Of a stretch of 44,697 nucleotides of DNA, positions 1 to 10,149 are shown piece after piece (within the stretch, counting starts at the first letter, position 1; every line of letters starts with the position of its first letter). The notes under the pieces are model-generated. The model was not told the DNA's origin and searched no databases. It was given only the letters and a program-made list of their open reading frames with translations. Source of the stretch: Plantago elongata (Eukaryota > Streptophyta > Magnoliopsida > Lamiales > Plantaginaceae); contig JAYMSP010000652.1 of NCBI GenBank assembly GCA_036897095.1, forward strand, positions 1 to 44,697, given 5' to 3'. Made by a program: the position numbers and the translations under genes.

Positions 1-17
1 TATATATATATATATAT

Positions 18-132
18 ATGTTAATTTATCACATGGCTTATTATATTGTTGCGTACTTATAAAATTTAATATTTAATCATTTAAATTTTATAAGTACGCA
101 ACAATATAATAAGCCATGTGATAAATTAACAT
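18..132. repeat. perfect 52-bp inverted repeat (hairpin)
   Basis: Positions 18-69 and 81-132 are exact reverse complements with an 11-nt AT-rich spacer (70-80). The left arm adjoins a (TA)n run at 1-18 that is cut by the window edge. No coding potential is convincing. It could be a young fold-back element, a hairpin small-RNA source, or a local inversion or assembly artefact; sequence alone cannot separate these. Confidence 0.9.
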
Positions 133-833
133 GTAAAATTTTAAATTCAATATATGAATAACCAACTTTAAACATATTGTATATAAAATAAATTACGATA
201 TATATTTTTAGATTAAAAAGATACATGTACACACCTAATATAGTATCCACACACTTAAGGTGAAATTTCATATATTAACTTACACTTTGTTCATATATAT
301 TTCTATATTGTTGCAATGATTGTTCAGTGTGAGATAATTTTTCAACTGGTTTATATGTTGTTATTTAACCATGTGGACATAGTTTTGAACCTCATTAACT
401 GTTTACTTTATTTTTAATATTGAGAGCTCACAAAAGTGAGGCCGGATTAGAAGCTCAGATGACAATTCGATTGGGCTGGCTTTATTTTCTGGCTGGATGG
501 GTCGGATGGGTGGGCGGGGCCAAGGCGACCTGTTAATTTTAGTAATAAAATTAATCTTTGTATTTTATATTTATTATTGCTGAGTCTTATTTTTAATGGG
601 TATTTTAGGCTTTTTATATGTAACGATAAATAAAAATTTAAAGTATTATAAATTAATTATACTCGGGCGATGCCTGTTGTCAGACAGGACAAAAACCTGC
701 CTAACGGTAGAAAAACCCTACTTACATGAAGTGCATTAGCATACTACTATGTTAAATGCTAAAAATAAAAGGATTGAATGAATATAATTGTGCATTTTAT
801 TCACATTCACCTTCGAAAAATTGTTTCTAATCG
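133..833. other. intergenic, no gene seen
   Basis: AT-rich DNA with no convincing coding frame. A short GC-rich patch lies at about 425-535, near a GGGCGGGG-like run. Nothing else could be assigned. Confidence 0.6.
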
Positions 834-842
834 TGATAATAA

Positions 843-941
843 ATAGACAACGAAATGCAACTCAGTTGGTAAAACGCTTCACCTTCAATCAATAGGTCGG
901 GGGTTCGAATCATCCTTTAGTCGTTTAAAAAAAATTATTTA
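843..941 (+). mobile_element. tRNA-derived SINE-like copy
   Basis: The segment has a tRNA-like internal promoter: an A-box-like block (TGCAACTCAGTTGG, near 857-870) and a B-box (GGTTCGAATC, near 902-911). It ends in an A-rich tail after CGTTTA (about 924-935). The same 9-bp string TGATAATAA flanks it at 834-842 and 942-950, as expected for a target-site duplication. It does not fold into a full tRNA, so a SINE relic is preferred over a tRNA gene. A related inverted copy lies at 18646-18735. Confidence 0.6.
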
Positions 942-950
942 TGATAATAA

Positions 951-1918
951 GGCGTAATTTCATATACACCCCTTATTGTTTGTGCCAATTACAGATTACC
1001 CTCTGTTGTTTGAAGTATTACAGATAAACCCAGTTTCTCATCGGACGTTGACTCCGATGAGTATGTGGCATAATCTGTTGATGTGGCTTCTTATGTGGCG
1101 AGTATGTTGCATAATTTCAGCTTGGTGGATTAACCAAAAAAAAGAAAGAAAAACTAATGATGATGTGGCTTCCTTCTTCTTCTCAACTGTAAACCATACA
1201 AGATCACATAAACTGCAAAATTGACATTGTTATTCACGGTTGAAGTTCGAATCGTTGTCGTAATCGACATTATCATCGTTCAATTTCGTGGGCGGATAGT
1301 AGGTTTCGTAGTTGTTCGAAACAGCCATGTTGAAAGGTAAATCTGGTCACGATGGAGAGCAGGTGGCGAATCGGTGGTGGGTAGTTGTGGTGGTGGAGAC
1401 GAACTGGTGTGGTGGTGATGTCGATGGTGGAGCTAGATGGTGGACTGGAGGCGAATTCGGTTGGTTAGTATGGTGGTAGCGAAAAGAGACTCGTTCGGCC
1501 GCCAGTGGAGGTGTGGGTAGAGGTCGATCGACGGTGGTGGAGGTCGAATGTGGTGTGGTGGTTACGTCGGGAGGTGGTGGTGACGAGTAGGACGGTGGAC
1601 GGGAGTGGTGAGGATGATTGTGGAGAAGGTGATTGGAGGAGAAGAAATCGAAAAAGGAGAAGGGAACGAAGAGGAAGAAGGAACAGTGAGGAGGCGTGAA
1701 GAAGAACAAATGGAGAAAATTGAAAATGTTGAGATGACATGCCAACTCATCAAAGGCGTGTGTTTCTGACGTGATATAGAATTCGACGTTCGACTTTTGG
1801 AATTGTTTGTAATTAGTTTTTGAAACCAGCTCATTTTTTAGAATGATTTGGAATACTTCAAACAACAGAGGGTTGTTTGAGATGAGGGTAAAGAGGAGGT
1901 GAATTTTGTAAATATCCC
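951..1918. mobile_element. non-autonomous Mutator-like element (MULE), possible Pack-MULE
   Basis: The ends are imperfect terminal inverted repeats of about 68 bp (951-1019 against 1918-1852). Both finish in an identical 21-bp block, at 999-1019 and inverted at 1852-1872. Outer ends begin GG, and 9-bp direct repeats flank the element (942-950 TGATAATAA, 1919-1927 TAATAATAA, 8 of 9 match), which fits Mutator-like transposition. There is no transposase. The interior (about 1330-1700) is far more GC-rich than its surroundings and is open on both strands, including 172 codons on the minus strand (1347-1865) rich in Pro, His, Ser and Thr. That suggests a captured host fragment, not proven. Confidence 0.65.
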
Positions 1919-1922
1919 TAAT

Positions 1923-1946
1923 AATAAATATCTAGATATTTATTTT
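1923..1946. repeat. short AT palindrome
   Basis: A perfect palindrome centred on TCTAGA (AAATATCTAGATATTT) sits just right of the Mutator-like element. No function is apparent. Confidence 0.6.
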
Positions 1947-2759
1947 CAAACCCATAAATGTATATACGTAATGCATACCTAACATAATTAATGAAATTAT
2001 GTCACATATTACCTCACTAGAATGAGGAAGTCTCACACGAAATCCACTTTTGCATTGATTTATTGACGTGGGGCCGTTGCAAACTTGATCATTTCATTAA
2101 TTGCATCAGTTAAACAAAACAAGAAAAACGAAATTATCATGTTAAAATAATATTGTTTGGTATCGTATAGTACGGTTCAGTGGTATTGTTTCTGGGAAGC
2201 ATCCGCATCACCTTAACTGGCACAACACGTACTCAAAATTCAAATACCGTGTACCAAGTACCAACCTAGGCGGATTTCAGTATTTGACTACAACTTTTAT
2301 AATTGAATTCCTTTTTTATCCGTCACATTTAATTACATTTATTATTATAAAAATTTAACTTTATTCCATCACAACCAATTAACTTTTCAGTTCGTATTTG
2401 ACCTCAAGGGACCATATTCTCCGTATCTAAACACCGAAAAAGCACCAGTACACATTTTAAGTTAGCAGCTACGATCTCGTACGTAATCCAAGAACAGAAA
2501 AGACCCACCCACGGAGCTAACTTGAAACCAGAGGCAGTTTTGTGTGTGGGATTGTGACAGAAGAAAATGTCCATTTCATATTCAACTATGCTTATCTATG
2601 CCAACACGGTTACACTTCTAAAACCCCACTTGCGCAGCAAATTCATATTTTCCGCCAACCTGTTATTTTAATATATATAGTCAAAGATCAGAACACCAAA
2701 ATGCATCACAACAAGCACAACTTTTCTTCTCAAACTCATATCCTAACTTCCTCTTCCAA
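1928..2759 (+). promoter_or_regulatory. upstream region of the BPS1-like gene
   Basis: No coding sequence is supported. A TATATATAG stretch at about 2672-2679 lies some 80 bp before the start codon at 2760 and is a plausible TATA box. The short open frame ending at 2772 overlaps the gene start out of frame and has no recognisable product. Confidence 0.45.
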
Positions 2760-3671
2760 ATGGGTGTTTTAGCCAAAAGGCCAGGCCACTATATCAAATT
2801 CCCCTTCAAGCTAGTCGATGATCACCGGTCTGATCATCAAGCATTGTGCGATTTCAGGTCGAAGATCTCCAATTTCATAAACCAGGTCCTGATAAAAGCC
2901 GAGCCGGAGCCAGAAGTCGTGTCCCTGGCATGGTTTCACAACTGCTTTGAGCTCATACATACAAACAACAGGGCTTTTGCGAAGATGGTTGCGGAAATCG
3001 ACTACCCTATGAGCAAATGGGGTGCAAAAGCTACAGAGGAGTATCTCAACTACACCTTAAACGTCTTGGATATCCTAAATTCCATCAGCTCCTCTGTTTC
3101 TCATATCAACAGCAGCAAGGTTTCGGTTTTACATGCTCTCAGCCTGATCAAGAACTCGACCCGCCCTGCTACCTTTAGGAAAGTGATGCCAGTAAACCCG
3201 AAAAAGGATTTCAGGCCAAAAGGGATTGAAGAGTTGAGGCCGGCTACTGATAAGGAAGGTGTAGTTCTTAAAGGTTTGATGGTGTTGAAGAAAACTGGTT
3301 TCTTGGCTCTAGGATTAGTCATATCAGGCTTGTGCAGTGATTCTAAAGCTTACATGAAAATACGTGAAGTTGTTGAAGTGTCTGATGATTCGCTTACAAG
3401 AGGCCTCGATTCAAGATTCTACAAGGAAATTATAGAGGCAAACGGTGTGCCAGTAGAGGTGAGAGAGGTTAATCGTGCAGTGGATATCGTCAGTGAGAGT
3501 ATATTAACTGGAAGATGCGATGAAGCTATTGGAAAATTGATGAGGAGCTTAGAGGTGATGGAGGATTCAGTTGATGGAATAGAGAAAGAAGCAAGCAATC
3601 TGTTCTCTGAAGTTTTGGCTACCAGAAATAAGTTGCTGGACAACATTAGATTCACAGACATGAATCATTAG
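2760..3671 (+). CDS. BYPASS1 (BPS1)/UPF0496-like protein, single exon
   Basis: A 303-residue protein without introns. The N-terminal half is largely helical in character, followed by a basic segment (around residues 140-160, TFRKVMPVNPKKDF). A short hydrophobic stretch at about residues 172-190 (LKKTGFLALGLVISGL) could be a membrane-associated helix, and the C-terminal third looks like a coiled coil. This layout, the length and the intronless structure resemble the plant BPS1/UPF0496 group. Arabidopsis BPS1 limits a root-derived mobile signal; the molecular activity of the family is unknown. The start is the first ATG after a likely TATA box. A related DUF793 (ROH1-type) assignment cannot be excluded. 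It is convergent with the MADS gene. Confidence 0.7.
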   Translation: MGVLAKRPGHYIKFPFKLVDDHRSDHQALCDFRSKISNFINQVLIKAEPEPEVVSLAWFHNCFELIHTNNRAFAKMVAEIDYPMSKWGAKATEEYLNYTLNVLDILNSISSSVSHINSSKVSVLHALSLIKNSTRPATFRKVMPVNPKKDFRPKGIEELRPATDKEGVVLKGLMVLKKTGFLALGLVISGLCSDSKAYMKIREVVEVSDDSLTRGLDSRFYKEIIEANGVPVEVREVNRAVDIVSESILTGRCDEAIGKLMRSLEVMEDSVDGIEKEASNLFSEVLATRNKLLDNIRFTDMNH

Positions 3672-4054
3672 AAGTGTACTAGTTTAGTTTTGCATAATAT
3701 CAGTAGTATTTGAAGATGTAGAAGTCTGCAAGTAGATCATGTGTTGTAATATCACAAGAGGAATAGACATGTACATATTTTTTGTTTGATCCTTCTGAAT
3801 GATGAATATATGAAACACTTGGAAAGGTTAAAGTATAGGCAAAACTGAACATATATTCCATCTTCCAAAAGGGAGCAAGTAACTTTACAGCATAAGAGTT
3901 GTCAAGACTGTGATCCAAATCTAAAAAGAAAATTACTGTCTGTCAGTAAGAAATCAGATGAACTATAAACCTTTCCACTAGTCTTCAAGAACAAGATTTT
4001 TTTTCAAATATTTCATGACTGAGTTCAGTTTGGAGTTTAGACTAACTACTTTGG
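3672..4054. other. convergent intergenic/3' region
   Basis: This stretch lies between the BPS1-like stop and the MADS stop (opposite strands) and should hold both 3' UTRs. No additional gene is seen. Confidence 0.6.
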
Positions 4055-6478
4055 TTAGTAATCCAATGGTCCTTGCAGAGCAGGAGGATATTGAGAGTAA
4101 GATTGCTGTTGCTGGGCAATTTGAGACTCAGGATTGACCGGTGGAATTTCAGCATCAGGGGTTTTCCTTTTTCGACCATCGAGATAGGCATTCGGGAAAA
4201 GCCTGGAACATGACAAGAGTGTTTTCAGACAAGGAATATGGAAAAAAAGCCTGGAACATGACAAGTGTATGTTCAGGCAACGAATATGAGTAAACTCATC
4301 AGAAAAATAGTTCACAGGAGTTCGGATGGTTTTCCTATATCCTCTAAGTAGAGTACAAAGAGAAAAAGCTTATTTCCACATGCGAAATGATTTATAAATG
4401 GTAATTAACCCACTAATATATGAAGAAAACCACGTGCAAGACGATTCCGCTTTAGCCATTAAGTCAGTGTTTAAGTCACTGAGGGTAAATTACGGAAGCA
4501 CTATTAAACTGCACGTGACATTTGCATTTCAGAAACAGACAAGGAATAAATATGGAAAAATAGAAACTGCTGATACTAGAATTACAGTTTTTTCCAGAGA
4601 GGGATAAGAAAGGGCTGAAATAAAGCAAAAGAAAATTACTCCAATTGCAGGTAGATGTCTGAACCATCAGCTGGAGTTGCATCATCATCTTGCACGACAG
4701 GAAGTGGGATAGGGATACTCATAGATGAGGATAAGCCTTTAAGCTCTTCGACCTATAGTTGAAAAGACAATTTAAACTGGACATGAGTTTCAGGATAAGG
4801 GAAGTAATCCAACATTAATGTAAATAGGAACTTGACTTTGCCTGTCTGCGCAATATGTTATTCTCCATCTTGTATTGTTGTTCCTGTGATACATAGCAAA
4901 TCAATTATTGGTTGACTCATGCGCCATTTAACATGTGAAATAACAATTTTGTCATAAAATATTTGCACAAATTTAAAGTTTTGCTTGTTAGAATAATTTC
5001 CGTACCGCCTCTCTAGATTGTCCCAGTTGTTCCACCAGTATTTTCTCCTGGCAAATTATGAAAAACAGTTATATCCTCGACAGTAATTTCTTGTCGAACA
5101 CGAAGTACAACAATTTATCTTAAAACTACATAAATGGCAAGTGTATATATATCGTCCAAGTGCAATACCTTCCTCTCCTTTACACATAACAGGCCTTCGT
5201 TGAGTTCTTGTTCAAGTGTACGAAGGTCATCTAAGTGCATGCCTTTGAGGTCCTTACCCAACAACCTCCTACAATCACAGTCAATTAGAAGTTTAAGACA
5301 CAATGTGCCAGAAAATAGTTCATAATATTGCGATTGGACATTTGAGAAATCTTACAGATTCTTTTCTTGAAGACTTGATACTTCCTCTCTCAGACCATCC
5401 TCCTCATTGGGCTCCTAGTAATGGTCAAATATGAAACAAATAAATAAGATACAGTAAACTCATTAACCAAACAACATGAATGTTCAAGCAATTACAACAA
5501 TCAACCCAACAACAAAAAAGAACAACAAAAACTGAACAAAATAGAGCATGGCCACTAAACATAGCAAAAAATACTGTCAACAAGGAGTAAATACACCGAG
5601 ATCAGTCAAGAGATAACATCATTCAAAAAGCATTGAGAAAACAAACCCATTCAAATACATTATTTTCTCAATTACATGCACTATCCCTACATCATTTATA
5701 CACCTAAGAAACAATCCAAGTACCTAGACATAGTTTTTGCCTGTAACATAAAACAGCACTAAGGATAAGTGCATCGAAATAATCACTTTAAAAGGTTAAA
5801 AGTCGAGTCAATGCAGCATACCGTGTGGGCTGGTTCCACTGCACGGCCCTTATTTCTTGCATCAGTCTCCATGCTCTCTCGGTATCTTGCAAGTATATCT
5901 GGCATGCTGAGAATACAATGCTTCATCATCAGACGTGCTTATAAACTACCAGGACTAACAAATAAACCGGAGTTAGCATAGACATCACTGCATCCATCAT
6001 TGAGTATGCCTTTATACTTGGATTTACAGACAAACTCATAAACCACCTATTCCCAAGTATTAAGTACTATTAAGTTACTAGTATAGTTTCCAAGAGAGTA
6101 ATTTGTGCTTGACCAAAACAATTTACCAGAACCACCATCAAACACGATGAACGAAATAATTGTAAGTAAACATAGTAGCTACTGCAGTAAGCAAACATAA
6201 ATCGAAGTAACTAAAATGAGTTGAATTTGAATCAAGAACTTGCAATTATGAATAATCCATAAACAGAGAGTATTGATTAATTGAGGGTATGTATACCTAG
6301 AACTGGCATAATCAGCAATTCTTCCGGTACTGGAGTAAATAATAAGGGCGACATGAGCTTCGCACAAGATTGATAACTCCCTGGCCTTCTTCAACAAGCC
6401 GTTTCTCCTCTTAGTGAAAGTAACCTGCCTGCTACTGGCATTGTCGATTTTCTTAATCTCGATCTTCCCTCGCCCCAT
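4055..6478 (-). CDS. MIKC-type MADS-box transcription factor, AGL15/AGL18-like, 7 exons
   Basis: Coding exons on the minus strand: 6478-6297, 5906-5822, 5414-5356, 5268-5169, 5047-5006, 4752-4640 and 4202-4055. They total 729 bp, giving 242 aa. All introns are GT-AG in consistent phase. Exon 1 (182 bp) encodes a complete MADS DNA-binding domain starting [12 protein letters not shown] and including [20 protein letters not shown]. The K-box follows over about residues 90-170, with [19 protein letters not shown] and [12 protein letters not shown] encoded by the canonical 100-bp and 42-bp exons. The tail has an SDIYLQLEL motif, a GRKRK basic patch and a Gln-rich end. The LQL motif followed by a basic patch recalls AGL18, which with AGL15 represses flowering and promotes embryogenesis. 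If the last intron were retained, the protein would stop at 4636-4638 (194 aa). Clade placement is by eye. Confidence 0.85.
4201..4296. repeat. 48-bp tandem duplication carrying a splice acceptor
   Basis: Two similar units start at 4201 and 4249 (period 48), each with GCCTGGAACATGACAAG on the plus strand. Read on the minus strand, each supplies a CCAG|GCTTTT acceptor for the last MADS exon. A shorter related piece occurs near 4527-4560 in the same intron. Confidence 0.8.
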
Positions 6479-6986
6479 TATTGAAATTCAACAATACAAA
6501 CCAGCCAGTAACTCGACCAAGAAAGCAAATTCTTGAAATTCAACCAAAAAAGAGGAAGATTGATCTGGGTGGTTATTAGGTTTATAGAGGGAAAATCGGA
6601 AAAGGAAACAATTTTATCCCAATGGAGAAACAAAATCGAAGGGTTTTGGATACATATATATAAAGGGAAGAAATTGGAGAGAAACTAGGGTTTTGCTTTG
6701 CATGGGTTGGTTAGTTAATACTTAATACTTGACTGTCTCTTCCTTTCCTCTTTCTATTGGCACATTTCTGTACTTGCATGACTCTGTTTCTTAGTGCTAC
6801 GTATCTTACTTCCATTGCTTCTACCTTATCAGATAACGCAATTCCAATTCCGAACTAAGACTATTTAACTATTATGTTTTCGATATTAATATTTTTTTAT
6901 CTTACAACAATAATCTAAATACTAATTAGATATATACATAATCTAACACACTCTCGCAATTAAAACGGAAGGCTTGCAAATATTTA
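6479..6986 (-). promoter_or_regulatory. MADS gene 5' UTR and promoter region
   Basis: A TATATATA-type run at about 6650-6663 (also TATA on the minus strand) is placed to start transcription some 150 bp before the ATG at 6478. No coding sequence is seen, and further upstream is AT-rich. Confidence 0.45.
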
Positions 6987-7144
6987 GGGGTTGATTGGTC
7001 AAGCATTTAAATACCCCATTTGGCTCGATGAACATTGATTTGACCTAAAATACACTTCAAATACTCCATTTCAATTCCATTCCAAACACAGTTTCACCAA
7101 AATCACATTCAAATGGCTATTTGAGTGCCATGCCAATCAACCCC
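6987..7144. mobile_element. Tourist-like MITE, copy 1
   Basis: A 158-bp element with terminal inverted repeats beginning GGGGTTGATTGG on both sides, flanked by TTA at 6984-6986 and 7145-7147. The 3-bp TTA duplication and short noncoding body fit PIF/Harbinger-derived Tourist MITEs. A closely related copy lies at 25365-25513 and a longer, diverged one at about 33211-33460. Confidence 0.8.
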
Positions 7145-7259
7145 TTAGATTCTCTCGAAATTCATATAGCTAGGCTATAAAGTAAAAAAAATAACATTAA
7201 GTAATTTAATTTAACTTTACTTGTCTTGTCATTGATATGAACAATATAGTCCAACCTCT

Positions 7260-8200
7260 TAAAGTCGTGATAGTACGATGTGACTTACCAAGAGGGACGA
7301 ATTTGAGGAGAGTCTGACGTTACTTCCTCCTCACCACGGCCTCACGTTCTCCATGTTATGCAAGTAGGCCGGCACCATGTTGCCGTCACAACGGCCTCAC
7401 ATTAAAGTCGATGCTTGGACCCAGGGGCCGGCACCAAGTTGCCTTCACCATGGCCCTCGAACATATCACTCATTTGAGGTATGGAGTCGATCAAGAGAGG
7501 GCCGTCGTGCCATTTTCCCCACCACGATCCCATGCGCCACTACCCTCTGGCAATACGTGTCATCATCTAGCTAGGCCGACATAAGTCCGACGTGTCAGTG
7601 CCGGAGCTCCGGTGGAATTCTACTATAAATAGAGGACATTTACTCCTCATTAAGAGACGGAACGACTAACCGAAAATCTACTTTCTAGACTTTGAAGGCC
7701 GAGACTACGCTCTCCCAACCTCAAACACGTAAAGTCCGTACCCCGATTTGTCTTAGGCAAACTGGCCCAAAAGGGTCTAACCCCTTCCACTTGTTTCAGG
7801 TGTCTAGTGACGGCCCTCCTACCATTACGACGGAGTCTCACCAAGTGAGACGTAGCGAAGGCCACTTGTGAAGTAGCACCAAGTGATGTAGCGAAGGCCA
7901 CTTGTTAAGCAGTACCAAATGACTTAACGACGGCCTCCTAAACCCCCGAGGTTCATAGTGACAACACTGCGAACCAAGTTGAGTGGAGGTCTATTCTACT
8001 CACTCCTTACGAAGTCCTTGTCACCTTTCCTCTGGAGGCCTTCTCTGCTCACTCCTGACGAAGGCCTTTTCACCTTTCATCTGGAGTCCTACTTTACTCA
8101 CTCCTGACGAAGTCCCTTTCTCCTGACGAACTTTAAACGAACTACACTCTACCTAATCTTCAAACTTTGTCTTAGACGGAATTACACACTATCAGTCGTC
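7260..8200 (+). mobile_element. LTR-retrotransposon relic (noncoding, LTR-like)
   Basis: The segment is more GC-rich than its surroundings. It holds a strong TATA-like box (CTATAAATAGAG, near 7624) and internal near-repeats, for example ACTCCTGACGAAG recurring near 8050-8125 and GCGAAGGCCACTTGT twice at 7850-7905. This resembles a plant retrotransposon LTR or untranslated leader. No matching second LTR or intact coding frame was found, so the family is uncertain. Confidence 0.4.
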
Positions 8201-8690
8201 TGATATTGGTTTTTCAGATAATAACTATGTTGAGTTCAAAGCTTGTTTGCTTGGTATCTGTTTGGCAGTGCAAAAGGAACTAAACTCTCTTGAAATCAAA
8301 TGGACTCTAACTATGTGTATCGTTGTATTAACAGGGAACATCAACCAATGTGGTGTCATCACCGTCTAGTGAAGAAGATTAGAAGAACCGGTAAGTAAGT
8401 GGCAAACATCAAGTTCTCTTTTGTGTACCCGGAAAGCAACTTCATGGCCGACCTTTGTCTAATTTAGAAAGTGGATATAAGTTTGATGATCTTGTTTTTT
8501 CTAGCTTTGTCCAAAGAACTCCTATTTTGTTAACTAGTTCTTGATGTTTGCCCTTCGTGGCTAAGCTCTTTTGTAACTAAAGACTTCGTAGCTTCCTATC
8601 CTCGTTTGCTTAACAAACGACGGTTGAACTCTTGTAATCTCTCCTTTATGTTAATGTAGTTGCTTTCCATTAAAAAAACTTAACTTTACC
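8195..8690 (+). pseudogene. retroelement RNase H-like relic with 3' tail
   Basis: Fragments translate to an RNase H-like N-terminal block (NNYVEFKACLLGICLAVQKE, 8218-8277) and a later FVYPESNFMADLCL block (about 8420-8462). These resemble the AE-type and HxxREgNxxAD-type motifs of plant retroelement RNase H domains. Stops and shifts separate the blocks. The region ends near 8685 with a short A-run, which would suit a LINE 3' end. It is non-functional as it stands. Confidence 0.4.
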
Positions 8691-8699
8691 TTCTTTTAA

Positions 8700-9262
8700 T
8701 ATAAACTTATCTTCTCAATCCGGGTAGCTACCAACTTGTATTTGTCGAACGCTTATTAATACACATCAACTCCAACTTAATAAATTTTTAAATATAACCT
8801 ATTTGGATAACTACACATTTATTACACGAACTTCAATTCGACTTTCATGAAACTCCACACTAGTGTAAACACTCTAAATTACTCAATTAACAATTGAATC
8901 GAAAAAAGAATAAAAATACTGCGAAATTCAAAAGGAAACTCTAAACAAATGTAAACACAAATTTCCCTCTAGAACCCTTGCCAACTTAAATGAGGAGTAG
9001 AATTGAAGCATTCATAATTACCCATCATCATCTTCTTCAAACCCAAACCTACTAAAGCTGCAAATTAAAGGCTTCAAATAAAAGCTTGCTAGCTTAATTT
9101 GTGACTCGGTGACACGCTGCTTACCCATATCAAGAAAAATGATCATTATATGTTGCAAAAGCAGATCAACAAAGTATTGATCGGACCCTATATATATATA
9201 TATATATATATCTCTTGGACACCATACCCTTAACAAAATACTACTACTACTACTACCAAACA
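8700..9262 (+). promoter_or_regulatory. dirigent gene upstream region with TA microsatellite
   Basis: AT-rich noncoding sequence. A (TA)n microsatellite at about 9190-9211 lies 52-73 bp before the start codon, where a TATA box is expected, so repeat length may set core-promoter spacing. A (CTA)n run follows at 9239-9256 in the 5' UTR. Confidence 0.5.
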
Positions 9263-9814
9263 ATGGCCTCCACAATTACATACACTCACTTGATCTTCAC
9301 CTTCCTATTACTTCTCCCATTCTCAATTAGCTATACATCCAAATCCGTCATAACTACTCGAACAGAGAAGACGACACACCTCCATTTCTACTTCCAAGAC
9401 ATTGTAGGAGGAAAGAACCCCACCGTCGTGAAAATAATAGGCAACAATCTAGATTTTGGAACCACATACATGATCGACGATGCTCTGACTGAAAGTGTGG
9501 AACGCGATTCAAAGGTGATTGGGCGGGCAGAGGGAATGTACTCGGTTGAAACGCAGAATGATTTTGCACTTCTAATGGTTGTGACATTCGTGTTTACGGA
9601 AGGGGAGTATAATGGAAGTAGCATTAGCATGCTAGGGAGGAATCATGTGATGGATGATGTTAGAGAAATGCCGATTGTTGGTGGTAGTGGTGTGTTTCGG
9701 CTTGGGAGAGGATATGCGTTGGCTCATACAGTCATGCTTGATAGTAAGACCGGTGATGCTTCTGTTGAGTATAATGTTTACGTGCAACAAGATGTGTCCG
9801 ATGGTCATATATGA
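9263..9814 (+). CDS. dirigent protein
   Basis: A 183-residue intronless protein. The first ATG opens a typical signal peptide (hydrophobic core about residues 8-22), so it is probably secreted to the apoplast. The mature part has the dirigent eight-stranded barrel signature: HFYFQDIVGGKNPT near the N-terminus, GRAEGMY, ALLMVVTFVFTEGEYNGSS and the late VGGSGVFRLGRGYALA block. Dirigent proteins steer stereoselective coupling of phenoxy radicals in lignan and lignin-related chemistry. The coupling specificity cannot be read from sequence. One N-glycosylation sequon (NGS) is present. Length is normal for the family. The open frame continues upstream of 9263 but has no ATG there. Confidence 0.93.
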   Translation: MASTITYTHLIFTFLLLLPFSISYTSKSVITTRTEKTTHLHFYFQDIVGGKNPTVVKIIGNNLDFGTTYMIDDALTESVERDSKVIGRAEGMYSVETQNDFALLMVVTFVFTEGEYNGSSISMLGRNHVMDDVREMPIVGGSGVFRLGRGYALAHTVMLDSKTGDASVEYNVYVQQDVSDGHI

Positions 9815-10149
9815 AACTGTACTTAGTTTTTTTAGTGTGAGCACAAGTATGCTGCAGTTTTATTCCTGATAAGCTCTAGCTAACTTTAATGATAGTAAGT
9901 TAATTAAGAAGTGTTTGCATCATTTATGAGGATTATAAAGTTAGAGGTGTTACTCGGAATCTCTCAATTTTCAATATTTTTGTGATATTAATGAATCTTG
10001 ATTTATAGATGCTTAGTGTTTAGCTAAATTAATGAGTTTTAAGTTAATTTTCGATATTCTTTTAAATTAACGAGTTTTGAGTTTACTATTATTGTATCTA
10101 ACCACACACATTGCATCATTATTAGAACTTCTGATTTAAGAACAACTTA
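9815..10149. other. 3' flank of dirigent gene
   Basis: AT-rich noncoding sequence containing the likely 3' UTR; no other feature found. Confidence 0.5.

Noticed and set aside
843..941. A functional tRNA gene
   Set aside because: A-box and B-box-like strings are present, but no full cloverleaf with paired acceptor stem could be drawn, and an A-tail plus flanking duplication fit a SINE better.
976..1865. Protein-coding genes on either strand within 951-1918
   Set aside because: All frames lie inside the Mutator-like ends, overlap one another on both strands and are low complexity; kept only as a possible captured fragment.
4398..4607. Small ORF on the plus strand (69 codons)
   Set aside because: It lies in the last MADS intron, antisense, with no family resemblance.
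5134..5325. Plus-strand ORF over the MADS K-box exon
   Set aside because: Shadow of the minus-strand K-box exon, which has clear domain sequence and splice sites.
7377..7901. Host genes in the GC-rich stretch
   Set aside because: Frames are short, contain no recognised domain and sit in LTR-like sequence with internal repeats.
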